A DNA stretch of 64,000 bases. Source: Spodoptera frugiperda. Taxonomy: Eukaryota; Arthropoda; Insecta; Lepidoptera; Noctuidae. The DNA lies in assembly GCF_023101765.2 (NCBI RefSeq), contig NC_064215.1:9548001-9612000 (forward strand), read 5' to 3'. This document shows, in pieces, positions 36,598-45,492 of the stretch. Each line of letters starts with the position of its first letter. The stretch's first letter is position 1. The notes below the pieces were generated by a model that had not been told where the DNA came from, ran no database searches, and saw only the letters and a list, made by a program, of their open reading frames with translations. Made by a program: the position numbers and the translations under genes.

Positions 36598-37930
36598 AGA
36601 CTATCCTATTTAAGACTTTGTCTGAACCAGATCGTTGTCCTAAAGAAGTTTCATGCAATTTGATTGTTCTTAGACATCAGTTAAGCGATAAAACAATAGA
36701 CCTCATCAATCCAAATACAAACTCCTTATCTCTCCTCTAACCAGTCGCAGTCAGGTAACCAACCACATCAATCCTTCTCCTGAAACCGTTATCGCAAACC
36801 GTGCAACCGTATCCAAGTGATTTGACTAACTTGCTCGTTTAGTTCGCTAATATTGCAGACCATTGTTCGCTCAACGCGCAATGTACTCCGACCATTGTGG
36901 ATGTTACACTGATGAGTTTGCGAATAAATTATGAATCGTAGTGTTATGTTAGAATTTAGAGCCGTTCTGTGCTCGGTTGATTACTTGCGCGTAAATTAAA
37001 CTATAGCTGTAACTTGTTACTTGAAGCTCGCAGTGTTTAGTGTTGAACTGCTAACCGACGATTTAATTGTCTAAGTTTTTAGCGACGTCGTTTGTGGTTG
37101 ATGTGTCATATTATAAGTGTACAAGTGTCTGTTGCGATTTTTGTCTTGAATATGATTTTAAGGAATCTTTAGGATGAAAATGAAGATCTCGCAAGACTAA
37201 CGAGATCGCTATGCTATGGATTTTTGTTGGAAATTAGAAGAAAGGGCTAGTAATTTATATTAATCGTTATTTGAGAGTTACTTCCAAATAGATCTACTTA
37301 AAATTTATTTTAAAAAAGCACTTTCTACCGCCAACTGCCTTCGCGTAAATTTAAGTCAAATTTTTGTGTTCCAATTTTACCTTAGAAACTTATAATTATT
37401 TCCTAATTTATTTAAAATACAAAACAGTCAATCGAGATCGAGGCTCAAGCAAGAGCTCGCGAGATAGACAGGTTTCTTTATTTCTTTTTTTCCATTTTTG
37501 CATACTCTAGTAGCATACCATCACATCATAACATGCTTATTAAGTAGTTCTTCAAAGAACACAGGTAGACACTGTCACGATAAACTCCAAGAGATAACCA
37601 CCTACTTACGCTAATACAACAGAGATGGTTAGTTTCAATTATTGCGCCGGATTACGATTTATCTGACACGCTACAAATTAATGCTGACATTATCCGTGGT
37701 GATAACATAATTAGTTGTGTTAATCATCGTAAAGTCGTCTTAAATTATGGTGTATGTGATGTAATTAGCTTAGGACATGAAGACGGTTTTTATTCGGTCA
37801 TTATTTTTAATTGGGTTTTGGATCGTTGGTTATAGATTACAAATGCACCTGTATAGCGCCGTCTTAAATGATTAGGAAATTGTCATGATTTGGGTATCTT
37901 CGGTGTAAAATTGTGTTCTATTTCATAGGA
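36598..37930. other. Non-coding stretch with a possible 5' exon-like patch
   Basis: About 36880-37194 is less AT-rich, with an Inr-like CTCGCAGTGTTTAGTG (37026-37041), ATF-like GACGTCG (37084) and an 8-codon ATG frame near 37174 (MKMKISQD). This resembles the 5' UTR/promoter style of insect genes, but no coding sequence follows. Otherwise featureless. Confidence 0.25.
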
Positions 37931-37990
37931 CATAAACTTCATAATCGGAAAGCTTTATCTTAACAAAGCTTTCCAATTATGAAATTTATG
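37931..37990 (-). ncRNA. Compact hairpin, pre-miRNA-like on the minus strand (candidate only)
   Basis: CATAAACTTCATAATCGGAA and on (37931-37956) pairs with AAAGCTTTCCAATTATGAAA and on (37965-37990): 24 of 26 positions are complementary, with an 8-nt loop (37957-37964). The two mismatches would be C-A on a plus-strand RNA but G-U wobbles on a minus-strand RNA, so the minus strand folds without interruption. The flanks (CATAGGA / CTCTTATG) may extend the stem by a few pairs. It does not match a miRNA I know, and the 8-nt loop is on the small side. Could instead be a MITE relic. Confidence 0.3.
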
Positions 37991-38801
37991 CTCTTATGGG
38001 TATAAACCTAACCGCATGTCATTACTTCTTATACATGTATTAGGTTAAAATACCTAAAACATAAAGCTGGTTATATAAGTTGTTCTAAAATTATTTGCCA
38101 CGGTTTTAATGGAAGGTAATGGTGGGTTTGAAGATTAATATAGTAAATATAAAGTGACATTGTACATAACGTCTCATATCTCACCATGTCTTTGTTTCAT
38201 TAACGGTACTACTAGAAAGCCGCCATACTGTTAGTGGTTTAAAGTGTACAACCGCGAAATATTTCGCTTGGCGGCCATTTTAAAACCGTATGCAGCGTGT
38301 AGAACGAAGTTTTGCTATTTACGTAATTATTTAATTACTTTTTAGTGTAATGAGGATTACGAAATGGGATGTTTTGTTACGTATTTACTTATATTGTTTT
38401 AATTAGATTAATGTAAGAAACCAACATTATTGATAAAGCCATTTTTTTAAATACTAGTGGGCTCCGCGAACTTAGTTTCGACTTAGATTTTCTTTTTTCT
38501 TAAATACCTAATAATGCAACAAAGAATTCAAGAAATCGGTTCAACTGTTTTCACTTTCAGCGATTGATTTTTAAATTATTATAGAACACCGCTCTGGGTA
38601 TTTCATCAGATTTTCAGTATTAAAGAAGAAAATTTTAACTTGTTTCAAAATATAAGAAAAGTACTTACAACACAAATCCATTTAGAAATTTTCGTAACAC
38701 GAATTCCACTAAACAATATTTGCTAAGCATGTTCATAATTTCATAAACAATAAATATCTAATATTTTCAAATCATTACTACTTCAAACACATTACATTTT
38801 T
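37991..38801. other. AT-rich spacer
   Basis: Nothing supported. Confidence 0.5.
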
Positions 38802-38873
38802 ACAACGAAAATTTCATTTCGATGAACGAAAAATATCTACAAAAATATTTGCATACAACGAAAATTTCATTTC
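38802..38873 (+). repeat. Short direct duplication, 53-bp period
   Basis: ACAACGAAAATTTCATTTC occurs at 38802-38820 and 38855-38873. The second copy runs on into a TTTCA repeat. The intervening sequence contains CAAAAATATTTGCAT, echoed by CAAAATATTTGGAT just downstream, so nearly two full units are present. Confidence 0.6.
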
Positions 38874-39175
38874 ATTTCATTCAAAAATCAACAAAATATT
38901 TGGATCAAATGGGTCGTCGGCCTTACATTATAATGCCCTTAGAGACGACTTTTGTCTGAGAGGATCTCAGAAATGATGCAAAAACAATGTACTCATTCAA
39001 GACTACATATTTACTTAAGTTTTAAAGTTTAAGCAAACGAATTTGTAAAACATTCAGATAAGAATTGTCTTTGAATGTCCCAAGTGTACAAAACGGTCAT
39101 AAAATTGTATGATGATTGTTCTTTTTTAAATTGGAATGTGAATTTTAGAAAGCTTAGGTACATAGAAAATGTTTT

Positions 39176-39385
39176 ATTTTTATTTTTAAGGGGTGAAAAT
39201 CATACATTGACTTCTCCCGCCTTGGGTAAACGAGAAGGAATGTCAGACTCTTACTGACTAGAGATCACCCCGTTCGAGCTACTTGGTAACCTGCTATGTG
39301 CCGAGCCGGAGACCCCGGTAAACCCGCTATCTGCCGTAGTAAACCCGCTATATAATCTGCAGCTCCGGATCAGGCATCAGCCCTA
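39176..39385 (+). repeat. Noctuid repeat family A, fullest copy
   Basis: T-rich start, GGGGTGAAAATCATACATTG, CTTCTCCCGCCTTGGGTAAA, GAGAAGGAATGTCAGACTCT, TACTGACTAGAGATCACCCC, two AAACCCGCTA blocks (39318 and 39343), and an end GCAGCTCCGGATCAGGCATC. A partial internal duplication (CCGGTAAACCCGCTAT / TAGTAAACCCGCTAT) is seen. The overlapping frame 39075-39257 is a by-product. Confidence 0.8.
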
Positions 39386-40139
39386 AAGTAGAATATGTTG
39401 CCATTCTAATTTTTACACAACATAATTATTTACTATGAATCCTTTTTATAAGGCATTTATTTAATATACTTTGTACACCAAGCTTCATAGAAATCTAGAA
39501 GATATACTTAGTCAACGTCCATAATATGTACTATATGAAATAAGATTATTTTGGCCCACACTTCGTCAAAATAGTACTGCTTGACATGTGACATAAAAAA
39601 AAAAAATTCAAATATTCCGAATTTTCTTTTTCGTTAGAGCCTGTAAAATAAATTCCTCTTTTGAACAGTCAAGTAATAAACAAACACTGTTAAAACAGAA
39701 ATTGATGCTATCATTACGTAATTTACGAGGCAGTAAAGTAATTTGATAATTTTTACACCTTTATTTGTTGAAAAATACCTTTTTAGGCTCCTAATGGATA
39801 TTAAAATAACAACTTGGCGAAGTTATCGCGAATCTTCGCGAAAATTGGAAACAATGGTTTTTAATACGAAGTTTATTTTATAAATTAAATGTAAATACAT
39901 TGTTTCTATAGATAATAAACCGCTGGTCTCGGTTTTCATTGGAAGATTTATTGTATAAAAAGATAATTTATGAAGAAATTAAAATAATGTAGGTTATGGA
40001 CTCCAACATAAGAATTATCTTTTTGTAGAGGTGATCGGAAAAGCTTTAAAACGTTCATGAAAAAGTGAGATTTTTACTTTCTAAAATCATATCACTTATT
40101 ACCATCAGACTTTTAAAGGTGTCAATTGCCAACTTAGGA
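39386..40139. other. AT-rich spacer between inverted family A copies
   Basis: No gene. TTGGAAACAATG (39845-39856), with AGTTATCGCG upstream and TTTTTAATAC downstream, resembles the hairpin at 28357-28413. Confidence 0.4.
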
Positions 40140-40291
40140 TTTCCCGGAGTTCCGGCACCTAGTAGGTTACCAAGACTCCGGCTCGAAGAGCAGCAATAGG
40201 TACAGGGTGGTTTTTAGTCAGTAAGAGTCTGACACGCTCTCTCACCTCACCCAAAGCGGCAGAAGCCATTAGATGATCCCCTCAAAAAAAA
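40140..40291 (-). repeat. Noctuid repeat family A
   Basis: Reverse orientation: GACTCCGGCTCGAAGAGCAG, AGGGTGGTTTTTAGTCAGTA, AGAGTCTGACACGCTCTCTC, ACCTCACCCAAAGCGGCAGA and AGATGATCCCCTCAAAAAAA. With 39176-39385 it makes an inverted pair about 750 bp apart. Confidence 0.75.
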
Positions 40292-40863
40292 GTATATTAA
40301 CTAGAAAACAAGCTGACAAAAGTGGGCACCTATTTATTGTAATCTCGACCTTAAAAACTGTCGTTAAAAGTCAAATTAAAATAAATGCTTTGAATTAGAC
40401 TTTCGACTTTAGTTTAACCTTTCATCAGAAGTTAATTAGCATGTAGTTTAGTTTTCTCGATTTCAAGAAATTGAGAATTTGAAATGTGTATTAAGATTTT
40501 TTTATTCAGTTCGAAGAAATTCTCGGTTGAGTTTGAAAGAGTACCAATTAAAAAAAAGCGAGCCAACCGCGACTCGTACGAAAAAAAGAAAAAACATTTA
40601 TTTCACCCGCAAAAAAAACAAAAGTAAGTAGGTACAGTTTATACAGAGATTTGACGATGTGAAATGGGACCAGTTCAGCATGTGCAAGACAGGGCCTTGC
40701 GCTGGTATGAAGGGTTTCATAACTTTATCTATTAAAAAATGGGATGGTCACGATTTTTTTTAATGGAAATCTCCCTTACAAATTAAATTAATCTGTTTTT
40801 AGTACATATTTGTTACAAACTTCATAGAAAAATATCTTAGAAAATTTTGGTGCTATGTGCTGC
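40292..40863. other. AT-rich spacer
   Basis: No gene or repeat I can name; it may contain the diverged 5' part of the next element. Confidence 0.4.
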
Positions 40864-40939
40864 ATGGTTCGCGAGATACAGCCTGGACACTAACGAACAA
40901 ACAAACGGACGACAGCGAATTCTCATTTTACCCATTACG
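40864..40939 (+). repeat. Lepidopteran repeat family E, fragment
   Basis: ATGGTTCGCGAGATACAGCC followed by an ACGAACAAACAAACGGACGA microsatellite-like run, CAGCGAATTCTCATTTTACC and C. It matches the moth family in which GATACAGCC leads into GACAGACGGACAG, and is the opposite orientation of the copy at 59226-59403. Confidence 0.55.
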
Positions 40940-41205
40940 TGCAGAATGCTAATAAAAATTACTATTCCATTAAGCATTATAATATGGCTGAATATTCACG
41001 AATTGAATAAATTTTTATACGAGTTAAACTTGTTATCATAATAATTCAAATGTAGTGTAAAACGTTGAATGTTTACTGTTCAACAACGCTCTGTTAAATT
41101 GATTTGAATACAATATACCTACGCAGTGTTATTGATGCGTACTTCTTCGATTGAATAAAATGTAGGTAAGGGTTCATTATGTCACCTATAAAACAAATTT
41201 GACTG
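40940..41205. other. AT-rich spacer
   Basis: Under 300 bases, no feature recognised; a short open frame (40847-41041) overlaps the family E fragment and is not called. Confidence 0.5.
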
Positions 41206-41424
41206 CACGGTTGGCGCGGTGGCTGGATAACCGGCTGCCGCGCAACGTGTAGCGGATTAGATTCTCGCACGGAGCAACTCTTTGTGTGATCCACAAATTA
41301 TTGTTTCGGGTCTGGGTGTCATGTGTATGTGAAGTTATATGTTTGTAAACGCACCCACGACACAGGACAAAATCCTAGTGTGGAGCAACGTTTTTTAAGA
41401 AAGAAAGAGAAAAAAAAAAAAAAT
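41206..41424 (+). mobile_element. tRNA-related SINE, near full length
   Basis: Head GGTTGGCGCGGTGGCTGGAT (A-box-like region) and GCGGATTAGATTCTCGCACG (B-box-like, a decayed GGTTCGATTCC). Body GGAGCAACTCTTTGTGTGAT, TTGTTTCGGGTCTGGGTGTC, GTTTGTAAACGCACCCACGA, CACAGGACAAAATCCTAGTG and TGGAGCAACG, then an A-rich tail with AAGAAAGAAAGAG and a run of A. It is moved by retrotransposon machinery supplied elsewhere. Tail fragments are at 112-196 (-) and 45426-45492 (+). I recall this as a moth SINE. Confidence 0.8.
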
Positions 41425-41427
41425 TCA

Positions 41428-41685
41428 CTATAGACACCTGAACAAACTGTTTAAATTGACCTGTTTAAAAATAAACCCTATGTAAGACAAAATTAGGGTC
41501 CAAATTATCTCACAAACAGAAAACTCATTAATAATCACGTAAGTATGGACATTCCGAGGTTTGCCGATCGCTTGGCTCACTACAACAGCCTTAGGGCGCA
41601 ATAAAATGGACGATGTTATAGTAACAGAGATAGTAGCTGTGTTTAGAGCGAACTCATTCGTTGGTTCCACGTTGAACTACGAAGA
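41428..41685 (-). other. Unrecognised open segment with plausible splice acceptor, weak exon candidate
   Basis: On the minus strand a pyrimidine-rich run ending in TAG (about 41680-41700) is followed by a frame open for about 83 codons. It reads FNVEPTNEFALNTATISVTI, then TSSILLRPKAVVVSQAIG and so on, ending FKQVNLNSLFRCL. The first 55 residues have a protein-like mix; GTGAGA (about 41508-41513) could serve as a donor. No family is recognised and frames of this length arise by chance, so this is only a candidate. Confidence 0.15.
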
Positions 41686-42947
41686 TTGGAGACTGGTTCA
41701 AAATGAATTGTTAGTTTATCAACACAAATAGTTTTGGTGAAATAATTTACAGATAAGACCTTTATTTTTTTACTTTAACACGTTTGTCACAAATCATAGA
41801 GCTTCCATATTTGTAGCAGATGTTAATTACATCAAGAAGAGTCTAGGAACTCATTCACTGACTATAAGTAGGTAGGTGTTTTTTTTTATCCACACCACTT
41901 TCATAAAGACCAGTGTGAGCCAAATCATAAAATATTTTGCCAAACATTTGAAAACAGTTCTAATTCAAATTAGAGTGTGTAACAACGGCTCATGATGCAG
42001 TTTGAAGATGAATAATTAAAGTGCATATTTACCCACATGACCGTATCCGGCATAAGTTTAGATCGGACGTCCGGTGTCCGGTGGCATGGTCACGACACTA
42101 GCTGCATGGGTAATTAACTGTTTTTATGATCTAACATGGTTTTATTAAACTTCTGTTACATGTCATATCGGATTTGAAACAGTTGGGACTGTTTTTGATG
42201 TTGCACAAAAGGTTAGTTAGAAAAACAGTATGTACAGAGGAGGGCAGATCCGCCTGATCATTTTAGTACTATTGCTCATGAGGTACAAGCAAACATTAAC
42301 TTAGTAGTGGTCAGGCGCATGTGACAAACATTGTACCGACAAAAATTTCAATACCAACTATACCGAGAAAACACTAACAGAAACACAATCTTGTAAAGGA
42401 AAACCAATTTAAGACAATGTTAATACCAAAACTGCAATTACTTGGTGCCAATTTCCCAGAAACCAGGAACAGTTTCAAGTGATAACTCTAGACATATTAT
42501 GTTTGCTCAGCCGACACAAGTCACACCCAAGGGATGAAATAGGGTGGCTCTATTTACCCTACATCATGTCAAAGTGACACGAGCGTTAAATAATTCAAAT
42601 GTTAACTTTCTTACTTAAGGAAGCTATAGTTTTCTTGTAAATAATTTATTTGATTTGATTACATAAACAGGCCAGTGACCAAAAGTTGGTGGGAACTCGT
42701 AAAGAATTCTCGCGGTCGCCGTTTAAATATTCAGAGCGTCACAACATTGGATGGACTTTCGGAAGTATTCCCTGAATGTACTGCTTTTTTTATTACGTCA
42801 CTGACATGATATATGTCGAGGGCTCCGGTTATAAATGCTATGAATTAGTTATTAGGTCATAGGTACAGTTATTGGCGATTTTGTCTTTTCATTTTTCAAT
42901 GTCCAGGTTTCTACTATTTACGTTACGGGTTGAAGGTGGGTAGTTAC
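41686..42947. other. Non-coding stretch
   Basis: AT-rich; GGACGTCCGGTGTCCGGTGG near 42065-42084 is a small GC-rich tandem-like patch (CCGGTG twice). Nothing else supported. Confidence 0.4.
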
Positions 42948-43070
42948 GGGGCTCCGGCTAGAAAAGCAGGAGTAGGAACGGGGTGGTTTTTAGTCAGTAA
43001 GAGTCTGACACTTCCTCTCGCCTCGCTTAAGGCGGGAGATCTGTCTAGTCTGGTGCGCCACTCCTCCAAA
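42948..43070 (-). repeat. Noctuid repeat family A
   Basis: GGGGCTCCGGCTAGAAAAGC, AGGAGTAGGAACGGGGTGGT, TTTTAGTCAGTAAGAGTCTG, ACACTTCCTCTCGCCTCGCT and TAAGGCGGGAGA: reverse complement of the 36.4 and 39.2 kb copies. It is among the least diverged cores in the window. Confidence 0.8.
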
Positions 43071-43199
43071 CGCCTCTATAGCATAAATATCTAAGACTAG
43101 TCAAAATCATTATTGAAAATCGAATCCTTATTGCTTTAAAATAAATCCCAACTGACATTTAGAAAACATTTCGAAGCACTAAATTCCTAAGCATCACTA

Positions 43200-43419
43200 G
43201 CGCCGTCACTATTCACTGAACTGTCAAAGACTTGTCAGTTGTCAATGTCAAACATGGATCAGTAGTTTCGGTGCGTTGGCGCAGATGTAATCCTGACATC
43301 GAGTTTTACATAGTTTCTTGTAGTCTTTCGAATACGTGAGTGACAATTGACTTTACGACAGAATGAGTACAGATGGATCTGTCACCTTGGTGGAAAACAA
43401 AGAAATATTGTTGGTATAA
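43200..43419 (+). promoter_or_regulatory. Promoter-like stretch followed by 18-codon ORF, possible first exon
   Basis: Four TGTCA motifs cluster at 43222-43250 (CTGTCAAA, TTGTCAGTTGTCAATGTCA), a pattern I associate with insect housekeeping promoters. The downstream sequence is GC-balanced with GGTGCGTTGGCGCAG (43270-43284). An ATG at 43363 in context ACAGAATGAG opens 18 codons, MSTDGSVTLVENKEILLV, ending in TAA at 43417-43419. TTG/GTATAA at 43411-43419 could be a splice donor that bypasses that stop. It would be a first coding exon with its partners outside this window. I do not recognise the peptide. Confidence 0.25.
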
Positions 43420-45425
43420 AAGTCTTTGAAGATAAACAAGCATGATTAAATGTGATCTAATTAATTATAAGCACCCTTTCTCCTTATTTATTTTCGTCCT
43501 CACCTCGCAATGACTTTGGTGTAATATTTCTGGCTCTATACAAAACTGCCGTATCATTATAAACAGATAGGGAACAATTTATAAGAATTAAAAATAAAGC
43601 CACCTCCAGCGGTTCGTGGTTGCGCGTCGAACCGTGCGTTATCAGTGCGAGTCGCGGTAGGCGCGGGCACTGTTTAGTGGCCTTTATAGGGCTGCCATTT
43701 CATTATTGTGGGAAACCTTTTATTGCTGATAAAAATAATTTAAATAGCCATTAAATTATCACTTAACTAGCCCTGATTAACACAATAGAGCGTACAGACA
43801 ATAGAGTAGATAATATAAGAACAGAAAACTTTAGACCTAAACTCAGTCGTTTTCCGAATAAAGTCATATTGCCTACTATCAAAACCATACTTGAAGATTT
43901 TCAGTCGACTTATGATTGACCTTGAACAGTTTCGTATGCCATAAGAAACCTTACACAGTCAGCACAAAGTTTATAATAGCTGTAACTAAGAATGAAAGTT
44001 TAATTAGTACGGTCGGTTCACTTTTTATGTTAGACTTTATTGTAACCAGTTTCCTTTGTAATCCTTTTTACTTACGTGGAAGAGAAAATGTATAGTATTT
44101 CAACATTCATTTAATTATAACAACGTCTTGTGTTTTACGTTTGTATTCTAAGAACAATGATTAGTCGTTTCTTATAAGAGTTTTTGTTTTCAGATCCAAA
44201 TAAAATATAATACCGTGTAATTTTGCTTCAGGAGACACTATGATGATAACGAAAACTATATCAACTAAAAATTGTTTAAATATCTTACAATTTGAGGTTA
44301 CCTGTCAAAAAATTGCCGCCATTTTCTTGCGCCATCCCTAAGTATCTCGCGCCCCAACCGAATACTTACAATAAATATATCAGATAAATATTTTTCATTG
44401 TGGACTGTTCAAAGCTTGTTAACGTTCATAAAATTATGCAATGATGACTATGATCGCTACATAATTTTAATGGGCAAACGATTGTTTATGCGTCGCGGTG
44501 TTTTTGATACGGTACTGTTTGCATTCGCTACTCTCACTTGATTTATGTGATGTTTTAAAAATTAATAACGCCTTTTAATGGATTTTCTGGCGGGAATAGA
44601 ATTGATATTGCCGCGAATTTTATAGATCGGCCTTAATGGGTATTTGTGTAGTGATTTTAACTGTGTTTGTAGATTACTTTTTATAGATTTTTTACAGATT
44701 TATTACGCTCGCAGTAATTTATTATAGACCCTACAAAGATAATCTTCGATTCCAAAGTCAAGAAAAGTGTGTTTTCAACAGATTGGTATGGTCTATGTTG
44801 CCTCGCGCACTTCGTCCCATCTACGGGATGAATATCCGAAACAAAAAAAAAAAGAGAACGGTATACTGGGAACAACGGTTTCACGTAATTTCCAAAAGGC
44901 ACATGAATGAAACACAACCGAAATGTCAGACTGAAGTCCAAAAGTAGTTTTATTCGAAAACCCATTAGCACTTAGGTTCTCAGGTACGAGTATAACAAAA
45001 TAAACCGAAAACATTAATCAGATTACAATACAAGAGTATTACTCACTTCAAATACAGTACTTGAAGGACTTGCGTAGGTCACAAAATAAGTTAATATAAT
45101 TTCAAATTTATTTCAGACTTCTCGACAAGTTACCGAAACTTTTCCTTGCTAAGTTATTTCGTAAATTAATGTGCTTAATATTATTTTAGTTCGTGATTAA
45201 GTTAAGGTTTGAATTATTTATTGAACGTGTTCATTGTTTCGATTTGTTTTTGTGTAATTCTTTGTGGAGTAATGTTGTGTAAAGGAGCAAAATTATACAC
45301 TCAAAATAGGTATTCGTTTATTCTATCTTAGGTGCTACATACAATATGCCAGCTCGAAGCATTACATCTCATTTCATACTTATTTGTAGTTTTCGATATT
45401 GTTTTAATTTCATTATAATATTATG
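43420..45425. other. Non-coding stretch
   Basis: No gene supported. GCGGTTCGTGGTTGCGCGTC near 43609 to GGCGCGGGCAC near 43660 is a GC-rich patch inside AT-rich DNA; CCTCGCGCACTTCGTCCCAT near 44800 is possibly repeat-derived but I cannot place it. Confidence 0.35.
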
Positions 45426-45492
45426 AGGGTGTTATGTGTCCGTGCATTTGTATCTTTATAAACGCACCCACTACACTGGAGAAAATCCTAAT
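45426..45492 (+). repeat. SINE tail fragment
   Basis: GTGTCCGTGCATTTGTATCT, TTATAAACGCACCCACTACA, CTGGAGAAAATCCTA: the tail of the SINE at 41206-41424 with about 25% divergence by eye. The head is missing (5' truncation). Confidence 0.55.
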
